Positions 7,801 through 21,297 of a stretch of 64,000 bases of DNA are shown piece by piece; within the stretch, counting starts at the first letter, position 1; the number at the start of each line of letters is the position of its first letter. The translations under genes were made by a program, and so were the position numbers. The stretch lies in NCBI GenBank assembly GCA_004295565.1, contig AP019416.1:992001-1056000 (forward strand), read 5' to 3'. The notes below the pieces were generated by a model. It did not search any database. It saw only the letters and a list, made by a program, of their open reading frames with translations, and was not told where the DNA came from. The DNA comes from Vreelandella olivaria. GTDB lineage: Bacteria > Pseudomonadota > Gammaproteobacteria > Pseudomonadales > Halomonadaceae.

Positions 7801-10800
7801 ACTAAAGCTGACCCTGCATCGCTTTAGCGGTGAGACAGATATCAAGGTAGGGGCCCCCATTGCCAATCGGCATAAAGCCGAGCTTCAGGGCTTAATTGGG
7901 TACCTTATCAATGTCGTTGTGTTGCGCACTCAGGTTGATCCCACCGCGAATTTCGAGCGTCTGCTGGCGGAGGTGAATGCCACCCTGATTGATGCCCAAC
8001 TGCATCAGGATGTCCCTTTCGATCAGTTAGTCGAAGCGCTCCAGCTCGAACGTCAACCGGGTGTACATCCACTGTTCCAGGTGAAGTGCACTCAGCAGGA
8101 AATGTGGCAGGCGGAGCGCCACGTGGCTGGCCTGACCGTTCAAGCTGAGCAGGTATTCACGGGCATTGCCCACTTCGATCTGAGTCTCGATTTTTGCGAT
8201 GAGCCTGAGGGAATAGCAGGTCTATTCGCCTACTCCGCAGAGCTGTTCGATGCCACTACGATCGAGCGTTTCTGTCAGGCATTCCGGTGCCTGGCCGAGC
8301 AGGTCGTCGCTGATCCGCAGTCTCAAACGGAGATGCTGGCGCTACCCGAGCCTATCTCCGTGCTGGAAGGCAACCAAAGTGAATTTCTTGCTCAGGATAT
8401 ACCCACCCTGCTGTCGAAAGCGGTGGCAACTGATGCTGATGAGTTAGCCGTAGACGATGGGCAATACCGATATACCTACGCCATTCTGGATGCCCAAGCC
8501 CAGCGTCTGGCCCAGGCACTGGTCGCACAGGGCGTTGGCCCCGAGGTGCGTGTTGCCATTCACTCCGAGCGTTCATGCGAGTACGTGCTGGGTATCCTCG
8601 CCGTACTCAAAGCGGGCGGGGCGTTTGTGCCGCTGGATCCACAGCTGCCAGCGGAGCGTTTGGCCTATCAACTGGCCGATAGTGGCGCTCGCTTAATGCT
8701 GAGTAGTACGGCTTGCGACTGGAGCGGCGATGTTCCGGTAATGGCGCTGGCGTTTGCCGAGGATATTTCTGCGTCAGTAGAGCATGAAAAGCATGAACTG
8801 CCCGTCCTCCATCCTCAGCAGACGGCCTATGTGATCTATACCTCTGGCTCCACGGGCAAGCCCAAGGGGGTGGCGGTGAGTCAGGGTGCTCTGGCCAATT
8901 ACGTGCAGGGCGTTCTGGAAGCGCTGGCGCTATCAGACGGTGCCCGCAACATGGCGATGGTGTCGACGGTAGCGGCGGATCTGGGCCATACCGTGCTGTT
9001 TGGTGCCTTGTGCACCGGGCGTACCTTGCATCTTATTTCCCCCGAGTGCGCCTTCGACCCGGATGCCTTTGCGGCTTATATGCGGGAACAGCAGGTGGAT
9101 GTGCTCAAAATTGTGCCTAGCCACCTGCGGGCGCTGCTGAGTGCCGCAACCCCGACCGATGTACTTCCCCACGAGCGTTTGATTCTGGGTGGCGAAGCGA
9201 CCGACTGGGCACTACTGGCGCGTATCGCCGAGATTAAGCCCACCTGCCGGGTGCTCAATCACTACGGCCCCACGGAAACCACGGTCGGTATTCTCACCCA
9301 GCAAGCCGACATGGCCGATCGAGCTGCCAGCACACTGCCGATCGGCACGCCGCTGGCCAATGCTCAGGCCTATGTGCTCGATCCCTGGCTTAATCCGGTG
9401 CCGCAAGGCGTTGCTGGGGAGCTCTACTTGGGTGGCCCTGGGCTGGCTCAAGGCTATCTACAGCGCCTGGGGCAAACGGCGGAGCGTTTCGTTGCCAGCC
9501 CCTTCCATGCAGGCGAACGGCTCTATCGCAGCGGTGACCGTGTGCGCCAACTGGCCGACGGTAGCCTGGAGTTTCTTGGCCGTGTGGATGATCAGGTCAA
9601 GATTCGCGGTTATCGGGTGGAGCCGAGCGAGATTGCTGCCCTGCTGCGCGATCAGCCGGGTATTGCGGAGGCTGAAGTAATTGCACAGGAAAATGAGGAA
9701 GGTCGCGCGCAACTGTACGCTTATGTGGTCATGGCCGCCGGGAGCGACGTGGATGATGCCGCGCTACTTGCTCAGCTTAGCGAGCGCGTGCCGGACTATA
9801 TGGTACCCAGCGCCATGGTACGGCTGGATGCCATACCGCTAACCGCCAATGGCAAGCTGGATCGCAAGGCGCTGCCCGAGCCGGTGCAAGCCGGTAGTGG
9901 CAAAGCCTTCGAGGCTCCCCAGGGAGAAGCAGAGAAGACCTTGGCAGCGGTCTGGGCCGATGTAATCGGCTGTGAGCAGGTGGGGCGTAACGACAATTTC
10001 TTTGAGCTGGGTGGCGACTCGATCCTCAGCTTGCAGATCGTCGCGCGCTCGCGCAAGCGTGGCTACAAGGTAACGCCCAAGCAGTTGATGGAAGGGCAGA
10101 CCGTTGCCGCCGTGGCGGCGATGGCCACGCCCCTAACGTCCGCGGCACCTAAACAAGCGGCTGTACCAGATAAGGTCGCTCCCTTTGTGCTGCTGCCGGT
10201 ACAGGGCTGGTTCTTCGAGCAGAACTTCGCCGAGCCACATCACTGGAATCAGTCGTTGATGCTGGAAGCGGCCAGTGATGTAGATGCCGCGCTGCTACGG
10301 CGTGCCATTGAGGCAGTGGTCGATCACCATGGCGCTTTGCGGCTGCGCTTTGAGCGCGTTGGCGACAGCTGGCAACAAGCCTATGGCAAGCTAGCCGACG
10401 ATCTCTTCGAGCACGTGGATTTAAGCGATCATGCGGATCCGGAGCAGGCCATCACTCAGGCCGCCGATGCTGCACAGCGCAGCCTAAGCCTGGCGCGGCC
10501 GTTCCGTGCCATCTGGATGGGACTGGGAGGCGAGCATGGCGGACGACTGCTGCTAGTGGCTCACCACCTGGTGGTAGACGGCGTCTCGTGGCGCGTGATT
10601 CTCGACGACCTGCAAACGGCCTACACGCAGTTAAGTGCAGCAAAGGCGCTCGATCTGCCACCAGCCACCACCTCGCTTGATGAGTGGGCGCGCGTCCTGG
10701 CCGACTACGCCACATCGGAGGCGTTGGCTGAGCAGCGCCCCTATTGGGAAGGTCTTGTCAAAGAGCCGGAGCCTAGCCTGCCGGCACAGAATCCCCAGGG

Positions 10801-13800
10801 CAGCAACACCGTTGCCGATACCGCATCACTTGCTGGCAGCTTGTCTACTGAGGCGACCACGCAACTGCTGGGGCCGGTGCATAAGGCCTACCGTACCCAG
10901 GTGGATGACCTGTTGCTCACGGCACTTTCGAGCGCCCTATGCCAATGGGCGGAGCGAGATAGCGTACTGATCGAACTGGAAGGCCATGGCCGCGAAGACC
11001 TGTTCGACAGTGTCGATCTCAGTCGCAGCGTGGGTTGGTTCACCTCGCTCTATCCGGTTCGCCTGACGCCGGGTAATACGGAACCGAATTCGAGCCTGAA
11101 AGCCATCAAGGAGCAGCTTCGCCAAGTGCCCGACAAGGGACTCGGCTACGGCGTGCTGCGCTATTTGAAAGAGGAACCCGCGCTGGTCGGCGGTGCCTAC
11201 CCCAGGTCACCTTCAATTATCTAGGCCAGTTTGATCGCTCCCTGCAGGGCGATGCGGCCTGGCAGCTCGCCAAAGAGAGTGCCGGGCAGCCACGCGCGGC
11301 GCAAAGTGAGCGCCGTACCTGGATTGAGGTGGTGGCCTGGGTTCAAGGGGCCAACTGCGCTTTGACTGGCATTACAGTCGTGAGATTCACAGCGAGGCAG
11401 CGATACATGCCTTGCAAGCAAGTTTCCAAGCGCAACTGGAGGCATTGCTTGAGCACTGTGACAGCGGCGTTCGTGGTGCCACGCCCTCGGACTTCCCGCT
11501 GGCGGGGCTGAGCCAGGCGCAGCTGGACGGCTTGCCTGTTGCCACCGATCAGCTGGCGGATCTCTATCCGCTGTCACCACTCCAGCAGGGCATGCTGTTC
11601 CACAGCCTCTACGATGACCAAGATGTGGCCTATCTCAACCAGTTGCAGGTGGAAATTAGCAATCTGGATGTCGAACGTTTCCGGCGCGCCTGGCAAGACG
11701 TACTCGTGCGCCATGAGATATTGCGCAGCGGTTTCCTGGAGTCTGATGGAACGCCGCTGCAGTGGGTAGCACGCGCCGTCGAGCTGCCGTGGTTCGAAGT
11801 GGATTGGCGCGAAAGAGCGGAACTGTCAGCGGCGCTTGAGAGGCTGGCCGAGGAGCAACGGGCTCCATTCGATCTAACAGCGCCGCCGCTAATGCGTTTA
11901 GCGCTGGTAAAAATCGCAGATACTCGGCACAGCTTTATCTGGACGCGCCACCATCTGCTGCTGGATGGCTGGAGCACCTCGCAACTGATGGGCGAGGTGT
12001 TGCGCTGTTACGCCGGGGAGGTTCTGCCACCTACAGAAGGGCGCTATCGCGATTACATTGCTTGGCTACAGCGCCGTGACGCTAAGGCCAGTGAAGTCTA
12101 CTGGCGTGACCAATTACAGCATCTCGATGCGCCTACGCATCTCGTCAGCGCCATGCCTAAATCCCATGAAGCGCAAGTTGGGCATCAAGAGATCACCCTG
12201 TCACTGGATAGCACGACCACTCAGCGACTGGAGAATTTCGCCAAAGCGACTCGCATAACGCTCAATACGCTAATGCAAGGCGCCTGGTCGCTGCTGGTGG
12301 CCCGTTACACGGGGCAAGATAGCATCTGCTTTGGCGCGACCGTGGCCGGGCGACCTGCAGAGCTACCGGCGGCAGAGCAGTTGATCGGCCCCTTCATCAA
12401 TACCTTGCCGGTCATTGTCTCACTGGATCCCTCGCTGCGTGTCGATGAGTGGTTGCGCCAGTTGCAGGAACAAAACCTGGCGAGTCGTGAACATGAGCAT
12501 ACGCCGCTTTACGACATCCAACGTTGGGCGGGGCAGGGTGGCCAGTCGCTGTTCGATAGTTTGCTGGTGTTCGAGAACTATCCCGTTGATGCAGCATTGC
12601 ATCAGAACCTGCCGGGCGAACTGGCGTTCGGCGAGATAGCTAACCGCGAGCAAACCAATTACCCCGTCACGCTGGTGATTTTCCAGAAGGAAACGTTGGA
12701 GCTTTGCTGCAGCTATTCACGATCAAAACTAGGCGATTCCACTGCTGCGCTATTGATCCAACATCTGGTCAGAGCGCTTGAGCAGTTGAGTGAGTCGGCT
12801 ACTCGACCAGTCGGGGAAATCGAGTGGCTAAGTGATGAAGAGCGACAGCAAATTGCAGCCTGGAGCGTCAATGGCGAGCACTATGCCAAGACCGACCCGA
12901 TTCATCATCTCATCGAATACCGCGTCGAGATAACACCTGAGGCCACGGCAGTAGTATTCGAAAATCAGTCACTCAGCTACGCCGAATTCAATACTCGCGC
13001 TAACCAATTGGCCCACTATCTGATCGGACTAGGCGTAAAACCTGAGACGCGGGTGGGCATCGCTGTTGAGCGCTCCGTCGAGATGGTGGTGGGGCTGCTG
13101 GCTATCCTAAAGGCGGGTGGCGCCTATGTGCCGTTGGATCCGGATTATCCGAGCGATCGGCTGGCCTATATGGTCGAGGACAGCGGTATCGAGTTGCTGC
13201 TTACCCAGCAGCATCTACGCGATACGTTGCCGGTGGCTGATGGGTTGAGCGTCATTGAACTGGATCGGTTGGATGTCGCTCACCATGCGCCGACCAATCC
13301 GAACGTGGCCCTGCACAGCGAAAATCTTGCTTATGTGATCTACACCTCGGGCTCCACCGGGCGGCCTAAGGGCGCGGCCAACCGCCATCACGCGCTGTCC
13401 AATCGCCTACAGTGGATGCAAGAAGCTTACGGCCTGACGGCTGACGATGCGGTGTTGCAGAAGACGCCATTCAGTTTCGATGTTTCTGTGTGGGAGTTCT
13501 TCTGGCCGCTGATGCAGGGGGCGCGGCTGGTGATGGCGCCACCAGGTGCCCATCGCGAACCGGCACAGCTGGTCGAGCTAATCCGTACCCACAAGATCAC
13601 CACGCTGCACTTCGTGCCGTCAATGCTGCAGGCTTTCCTGGCCCATGGCGAGGTCGAGGCCTGCACCAGCCTGACGCGTCTGGTATGCAGCGGCGAAGTG
13701 CTGCCGGCTGAATTGCAGAACCAAGTATTTGCTCGGCTGCCTCACATGGGACTCTACAACCTCTATGGCCCCACCGAAGCGGCCATTGATGTTACCCACT

Positions 13801-14700
13801 GGACTTGCCAAGACGATGGACGCAACCAGGTAGCGATCGGCCAGCCAATCACCTGTATCCGCACCTACGTACTGGATGGCGATCTTAACCTGGCGCTGCC
13901 CGGAGTCGCAGGTGAGCTCTATCTTGGTGGCGTGGGTTTGGCGCGGGGATATCTGCACCGCCCTGATCTTACTGCAGAACGTTTTGTCGCTGATCCATTT
14001 GCACATGGCGAACGCCTTTACCGCACCGGCGATCTGGTGCGCTGGCGGGAGGACGGCCAGCTCGAATACCTGGGCCGCCTTGATCACCAGGTGAAGATTC
14101 GCGGCCTGCGTATCGAACTTGGCGAGATCGAAGCCGAACTGCTCTCTCATCTAGAGGTTCGCGAGGCAGTGGTGGTAGCGCAAGAAGGTACCTCTGGTTC
14201 AAGCCTGGTGGCCTATGTAGTGCCCCAGGCTGAGATTGAGCTTGATACCGCTGTACTACGTGAGCGACTGGGGCAACAACTGCCCGATTATATGGTGCCA
14301 GGGGTGATGGTGGCGCTGGAAGCGTTGCCATTGAATGCCAATGGCAAAGTAGATCGTAAGGCCCTGCCCAAGCCGGATTTATCCAGGAGCTCACAGTGCG
14401 AGCCTCCCAAGGTAAGTCGGAGGAAGCGCTAGCAGCGATTTGGAGCGAGGTGCTGTGTGTTGAGCAAGTGGGGCGTCACGACAATTTCTTCGAATTGGGA
14501 GGACATTCGCTACTTGCTGTGCAGATGGTGGCCCGCGTTCAAGCTGATTTGCAAGTTGAGCTCAAAATATCTGAAGTGTTTAAACACCCCTACTTCGCGA
14601 CTTAGCAGAACGTATTGCCGTACTAAACAGCGAATACTCCTTTGAGCAGTCGCTCTCCGATATTGATTCCTTCATCGACAGCATGGATACCGTTCAATGA
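4822..14700 (+). CDS. NRPS 1: FAAL-PCP-C-A(Asp)-PCP-E-C-A(Ser)-PCP
   Basis: About 3,290 residues if read across apparent single-base shifts near 5349, 6224, 6351, 6540, 6794, 7093, 7500, 11205, 11353, 14407 and 14592. Domains (approximate bases): fatty acyl-AMP ligase 4850-6630 ([29 protein letters not shown]); carrier 6700-6900; C1 6980-8340 (HHIAGDGWS), which should acylate the first amino acid; A1 8380-9870, code D-L-T-K-I-G-H-V-G-K, aspartate; carrier 9920-10120 (GGDS); epimerase 10180-11480 ([11 protein letters not shown]); C2 11560-12830 ([10 protein letters not shown]-accepting type); A2 12900-14390, code D-V-W-H-V-S-L-I-D-K, serine; carrier 14400-14600 (GGHS). The stop overlaps the next start (ATGA at 14697-14700). 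It builds the N-terminal acyl-(beta-hydroxy)Asp-Ser part. The FAAL start indicates a lipopeptide. A 15-bp tandem repeat lies in C1 (7544-7603). Confidence 0.9.
7544..7603 (+). repeat. Coding 15-bp tandem repeat (4 units) inside condensation domain C1
   Basis: The unit agcagtgagagagat occurs twice exactly, followed by two diverged copies, 4 x 15 bases. In the C1 frame it encodes [20 protein letters not shown]. It sits between [10 protein letters not shown] and QLAHWCERL, a surface linker that is shorter in the other condensation domains here. The length is a multiple of three, so copy-number changes would keep frame. Confidence 0.85.
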
Positions 14701-17700
14701 GTCACATCGATACCCTTCGTATTGCGGAGCGCTTCACCGGATTGTCAGCCGAACAACGCCGTGTGGTTTATGACAAAATTCGTACTCAAGGGTTGGGCAT
14801 CGGCCAGTTCCCTATTCTTAAGCGCACTGATTCTCAATTGAGTACTTGCTCACCCTCCTATGCGCAACTGCGCCAATGGTTTCTTTGGCGTTTGGATCCC
14901 GAAAGCAGCGCTTACCATATCACTGGTGCTCTTACCCTTAAGGGCTTGCTGGATACTGACGCATTGCGGGGTAGCTTCGCCGCCTTAATATCTCGTCATG
15001 AGACATTGCGCACGGTGTTCCGTGACGATGGCGATGGCGAGGTGATGCAAGTGCTTCAGGCTGAGAGCAACTTTTCATTGCATGAGGTCGACCTCGGCCA
15101 TATGCCGAAGGGTGAACGAGAATCGGCAATAGAGAGTCAGGTTGATCAGCTTTGCAATGCCCCTTTCGACCTGGAACAGGGGCCGTTGTTGCGGGTGGGG
15201 CTACTACACTTAGCAGAAGAGAAGCACTTGCTGGTGGTGGTAATGCACCACATCGTCTCCGATGGTTGGTCGATGCAATTGATCATTGATGAATTTGCTG
15301 CCGGCTACTCATCTAGAGTGACAGGAGAGGATTGGCAGCCGCCAGCTCTGCCGATTCAGTATGCCGATTATGCGCTATGGCAGCGTCAGTGGATGGAGGC
15401 GGGTGAGAAAGAGCGTCAACTGTCCTATTGGCAGGTGGAACTGGGAGATGAACACCCTATATTGCAACTGCCGACCGATCATCCTCGTCGCAACGATGGC
15501 CACTATTACGCTGCACGCTACCATATGGTTCTCTCAGAGCCACTGATAAGCAGGCTGCGCACGCAAACCAAGCTCAGGGTGCCACCCTGTTTATGACACT
15601 ATTGACAGGCTTCCAGGCGTTGCTGCATCGCTATACTGGGCAGGAAGATATCCGGGTTGGGGTGCCGATTGCCAACCGCCATCGCACGGAAACCCAAGGC
15701 GTGGTGGGGTTCTTCGTTAATACTCAGGTACTGCGTAACCAGTTGAATGGTCGCCTGAGCTTGGCCGAGGCGCTGCAACAGAGCAAACGTGCGGCGTTGG
15801 ACGCACAAGAGCATCAGGATCTCCCTTTTGAGCAGTTAGTAGAAGCGCTGCAGCCGGAACGCAGTATGAGCCAGACGCCGCTATTTCAGGTGATGTTTAA
15901 CCACCAGCGGCAGGATCATGGCGCGTTGCAGACACTACCAGGACTGGAGCTGAGCAGTTTGCCACTAGATAAGGGCGAGGCGCAGTTCGAGCTTACGCTA
16001 AACGTGGTGGAGCGCACGGATGGCTGCTTAGAAACAAACTTCGTTTATGCACAAGAGTTGTTCGACTCAACGACCATTGAACGCCTAGCGCAGCACTATG
16101 CCGCTATTATAGAGGCTTTTGCAGAACTGTCAGAGCGAGCGCTGGGCGATATTGATTTGCTTGATAAAAGCGAGCACCTTCAGTTACAGGACTGGGGTAA
16201 AAGCTCTCAACGGTATCCCCATGCATCGCCTATCCACCACCTAATTGAACACCAGGCTGCGACAACCCCAGAGGCCACGGCGCTAGTATTTGAGGATCAG
16301 TCACTCAGCTACGCCGAACTCAACGCTCGTGCCAACCGTCTGGCTCACTATCTGATTGATTTAGGCGTAAAACCCGAAACCCGAGTGGGTATTGCCGTTG
16401 AGCGCTCCCTCGAGATGGTGGTGGGGCTGTTGGGTATTCTCAAGGCGGGTGGCGCCTATGTGCCACTGGATCCGGATTACCCCGCCGAACGACTCGCTTA
16501 TATGGTCGAAGATAGCGGCATTGAGCTGTTACTTACCCAGTCGGGGCTAACGACGAAACTCCCGCAACGCGAATGGCTAACTAATGCCGCGTTGGATAGC
16601 CTGGACGTCACCGAGCGACCGGTGCACGACCCAGGTGTAGCGCTGAGTGGTGACAACCTCTCCTATATTATTTATACCTCAGGCTCTACCGGCCAGCCTA
16701 AAGGCGTGCAACTGAGTCATGCCAATGTGACGCGATTGCTTGACGCTACGGCGAGTTGGTTCGATTTTTCTGAGCAAGATACCTGGACACTGTTTCACTC
16801 CTACGCCTTCGACTTCTCGGTGTGGGAGATATTCGGTGCCCTTTGCACGGGCGGCAAGTTGGTCGTGGTGCCGTTCTGGATCAGCCGCTCCCCGAAGAGT
16901 TTCTCGAGCTACTATGCCGGGAGCAAGTGACGGTACTGAACCAGACGCCATCTGCCTTCCGTCAATTAATCAACGTACCCGGTATCCAAACACGCAAGGA
17001 TCTCGCTCTGAGGGTTGTCATCTTCGGGGGCGAAGCTCTGGAGCCTGCAATGTTGCGGCCATGGATCGAGTGTTTCGGCGATACGCATCCACGCCTTATC
17101 AATATGTATGGCATCACCGAAACGACGGTTCACGTGACCTATCGCCCGATCACCGCAGCGGATCTGCAAGGGCAGCGCAGCCCGGTGGGTGTCGCCATCC
17201 CCGACCTCGGTATCGAAGTGCTGGATAACGGTCTTAATCGTGTGCCGATCGGCGTTGTCGGCGAGCTCTACGTGTCGGGCGCAGGACTTTCCGTGGCTAT
17301 CTCAAGCGCGCCGGGTTGAGTGCCGAACGCTTTGTTGCCAACCCTTTCGCTAGTGACGGTGGGCGGTTATATCGCACCGGCGACCTGGGGCGCTGGCGTG
17401 ATGATGGTCAGCTCGAGTATCTGGGGCGTGGTGACCAGCAGGTCAAGATCCGCGGCTTCCGTATCGAGCTCGGCGAAATCGAGGCCTGCCTGTTGGCTCA
17501 GCCGGAAATTCGTGATGCTGTGGTCGTGGCGTGTTCAGGGCCGGGAGGCGAACGGCTGGTGGGGTATATGGTCGCGGCCGTGGCTGAATTCGACCCTCAG
17601 ATACTGCGCGAAAGGCTGAGACACAATCTCCCCGACCATATGATACCCAGCGCGCTGGTCGCCATGGAGGCCCTGCCGTTAACCGCCAATGGCAAGCTTG

Positions 17701-20700
17701 ATCGTGCCGCACTGCCCGATCCCGACATTGGTGTCGGGAATGGCGAGTTCGAGGCACCGTGCGGCGAGTGGGAACTCGGTCTGGCAGCACTCTGGTGTGA
17801 GGTGCTGGAAGTCGAGCGGGTCGGCCGCCACGATAATTTCTTCGAGTTAGGCGGGCATTCGTTGCTCGCATTGCGGCTGATTGCGCGATTGCGCGAACGT
17901 GGTCGCGATATTGCCATCCGTGCGTTATTCGAACATCCGCGTCTAAGCGATTTCGCGCAGGTGCTAGAAGCGGCGAACGACCTACATAAAGTGGAGGTTC
18001 CGCCCAACCTCATTCCTGAGCACTGCGATACCCTCGAGCCCTGGATGCTCCCTCTGGTATCGCTTGACCGGGAAGCGATTGCGCGCATTGAGTCGACGAT
18101 GCCGGGTGGTGGCGCCAACATCCAGGATATTTATCCTGTGGCGCCGCTACAGGAGGGCATTCTCTTCCATCACCGGCTGAACGTCGAGCGTGATGCTTAC
18201 ATCACTTCCCACACCATGTGTTTTCGGCGACCGCGCCCGCATGGCGAGCTTCATCGATGGTTTTAACCAAGTAATGGCGCGTCACGACATCCTGCGCACT
18301 GCTTTTTTCTGGGAAGGACTTGACGAACCGGTACAGGTTGTTCTCCGCCAAGCACCGTTGCTGGTGGAGTGGATCGAGAAGGCATCCGACGACGGTATTG
18401 AAGGCTCGAAGCTGTCTCCACTGGAATGGCTGAGTCATGCCGCCGACCCCGGTCGCTGCCGGATTGATGCGCGCCAGGCGCCCTTGATGCGAGCCGTGGC
18501 TATCGAGGACACGGCCGGTGAGAGCTATCTACTGCAGTTACTCATCCACCATCTAATCGATGACAATATGACGGTCAAGCAGGCCGTCAAAGAGATCGCT
18601 CTGATCGAGCAGGGGCGTTCCGCAGAGTTGCCCGAGCCTGTGCCGTTTCGCAATTTTATCGCTCAGGCTCGCTTGGGTGTGTCCGATAGCGAGCACCAAG
18701 CCTACTTCCACCAGCGCCTTGGCGATCTTGACGAGGGTACGCTGCCCTTCGGTCTCAACGACGTTATGGGTAACGGTGATGACATCGACGAGCAGCGCCT
18801 GGTGGTGGAAGGCGAACTGGCGGCGGCGATTCGCGATCAGGCTCGGCGTCACGGCGTCAGCGCGGCGGCCTTCTTCCATCTCGCCTGGTCGCTGGTAATT
18901 GCCAAAGCTACCGGCAAGGACGATGTGGTGTTTGGCACGGTGCTTTCCGGACGTATGCACGGCATCGAAGGCGCTGAACGCGCGCTAGGGGTATTCATTA
19001 ATACACTGCCGTTGCGCATTACACTGGGCTCCCAAGGTGTCGATGAATGCTTACGGAAAACGCATGATGCACTCTCTGAGCTACTGCACCATGAACATGC
19101 CAGTCTTGGTCTAGCGCAGCGTTGCAGTGGCTTACCTGGCGGCGCCCCGTTATTTTCGAGTTTGCTGAACTACCGCCAGGCTGCGCCTCAAAGGGGAGAG
19201 AATGCCGCACCTAATTGGGAGGGTATGGAGACTCTAGGTGGGCAGGAGCGTACCAACTACCCAATCACTATGGCGGTAGATGATCTGGGAGATGGCTTCC
19301 AATTAGTAGGGCAGGTAAGTCGCACGATTGGTGTGCAGCGACTCTGCGATTACATGGAAGCCGCTGTAGCTTGCATAGTGGATAGCTTGCAAAATGCATC
19401 TAAGCAAGTGATCAGTGAGATCAGTCTGCTAGGAAAAAATGAGCAACAGCTGTTGAGCGAGTGGGGGAGAATACGCAACAGTATTCAGGCACTTCTCCCG
19501 TCCATCACTTGGTTGAGCAACAGGCTGCGGCAACCCCAGAGGCCACGGCACTCGTATTTGAAGAGCAGTCACTTAGCTACGCCGAACTTAATGCGCGTGC
19601 CAACCGTCTGGCCCACTATCTGATCGGGTTAGGCGTAAAACCCGAAACCCGAGTGGGTATTGCCATGGAGCGCTCCATCGGGATGGTGGTGGGGCTGCTG
19701 GCGATTCTTAAGGCAGGTGGTGCTTATGTGCCGTTGGATCCGGATTACCCCGCCGAGCGGTTGGCCTATATGGTCGAAGACAGCGGCATTGAGCTGCTGC
19801 TTACCCAGCAACATCTGCGTGATACCTTGCCGATGACCGGTGGGCTAAACGTTATTGAACTGGATCGCTTGGATGTGACGCATCATGCGTCAACCAACCC
19901 GGAGGTGGCACTGCACAGTGAACATCTCGCCTATGTCATTTACACCTCAGGTTCTACTGGTCGGCCCAAGGGGGTGATGGTGCGTCATCACGCCCTTAGC
20001 CACTTCTTATTAAGCATGCAGGAAACCCCTGGCCTAAGCCCAGACGATATTCTGGTGGCGGTGACCTCTCTATCGTTCGATATTGCCGCCCTGGAGCTGC
20101 ATCTGCCATTGATCAGCGGAGCAAGGGTAGTGCTGGCGAGTCGCGAAACGACTCGAGATGGCAGGGCCTTGGGGGAGTTACTCAATCAAGAAAAAGCGAC
20201 GGTTCTGCAGGCGACACCCTCCGGCTGGCGGTTGCTACGCTCGTCAGGTTGGCCATGGGCGACGGCTCCGCTAATGGATGGCTTTAAGGGGCTATGTGGC
20301 GGTGAGGCCTTGCCGCCTGATTTGGCTGAGGAACTGCAAACTCAGGGGATCGAATTGTGGAACATGTACGGCCCCACTGAGACCACGATTTGGTCAGCGA
20401 CGGATCAAGTGAAGGGCCGCCAAGCTTTCCTGGGAAGGGCGATTGCGGCGACACAGTTGTACGTTTTGGATAGTGCGCTCAACTTGGCACCCCTAGGAGT
20501 GGCAGGGGAGTTGTATCTAGGTGGTGTGGGCTTAGCGCGCGGCTACCTGGGCCGTGCAGAACTGACGGCGGAGCGCTTTGTGGCCGACCCCTTTATTGCG
20601 GGCGAACGAGTCTATCGAACCGGTGATCTAGTGCGTTGGCGGGAGGATGGCCAGCTTGAGTACTTGGGACGGATTGACCATCAGATCAAAGTGCGCGGTT

Positions 20701-21296
20701 TCCGTATTGAGCTAGGCGAGATCGAAGCCCAACTGCTAGCCCTGTCGGAGATACGCGAGGCAGTGGTGGTTGCCCAAGAGGGGCCAGGCGGTTCTAGGTT
20801 GGTGGCTTATGTGGTTCCCCAAGCCGACGTTGAACTCGATACCACCTCGCTACGCGAAACGCTGGGGCAAAAGCTACCGGACTATATGGTGCCTGGAGTG
20901 ATAGTCACTCTGGAGGCGCTACCGCTAACCCCGAACGGTAAGGTCGACCGTAAGGCACTGCCCGCGCCGGATTTGGCCAGTAACTCGCGGTACGAGCCGC
21001 CCCAGGGTGAGGTGGAAGAAGCGCTGGCGGAAATCTGGTCAGAGACTCTTGGCGTCGAGCAGGTAGGCCGACACGACAACTTTTTCGAGTTGGGTGGCCA
21101 TTCCCTATTAGCTCTTAAGGTGCAAGCTAGAGTGGAGGAAAGTTTTGATATACGGCTCCCTCTTCGTAGCTATTTCGGACATGCCTCATTGATTTCGATG
21201 TGTGCGCTCATTCAGGAGGCTCGAGAAAGTACGCGCGAGGCGGAAGGCCCCGAGCTAGAAAAGATGGCGGCACTATTAGAGAACTTGGAGAGCTGA
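14697..21296 (+). CDS. NRPS 2: C-A(Thr)-PCP-dual E/C-A(Gly)-PCP
   Basis: About 2,200 residues read across apparent shifts near 15575, 16877, 17292, 18222 and 19474. Domains: C3 14860-16170 (HHIVSDGWS); A3 16230-17740, code D-F-W-N-I-G-M-V-H-K, the classical threonine code; carrier 17760-17960 (GGHS); C4 18000-19450, a dual epimerisation/condensation type recognised by the lead-in [20 protein letters not shown] and by HHLIDDN; A4 19500-20980, code D-I-L-Q-L-G-M-I-W-K, glycine; carrier 21000-21200. The N-terminal histidine motif of C4 reads HHRLNVERD where other dual domains have ...GD, so its epimerase activity is doubtful. A4 is nearly base-identical to A7 in NRPS 3. The start overlaps the NRPS 1 stop and the next gene begins 2 bases after the stop, so all three NRPSs are co-translated. 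Confidence 0.9.
19467..21058 (+). repeat. Near-identical 1.59-kb segment, copy 1 (glycine A domain)
   Basis: Matches 29257-30847 with only three differences seen by eye: G/A at 19489 versus 29279, C/T at 20100 versus 29890, and 5 G versus 4 G at about 20171 versus 29961. It spans almost exactly the adenylation domain from its N-terminal linker to the start of the carrier domain. Sequence on both sides diverges sharply. This is a domain-sized duplication or recent gene conversion. Confidence 0.9.
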
Positions 21297-21297
21297 T

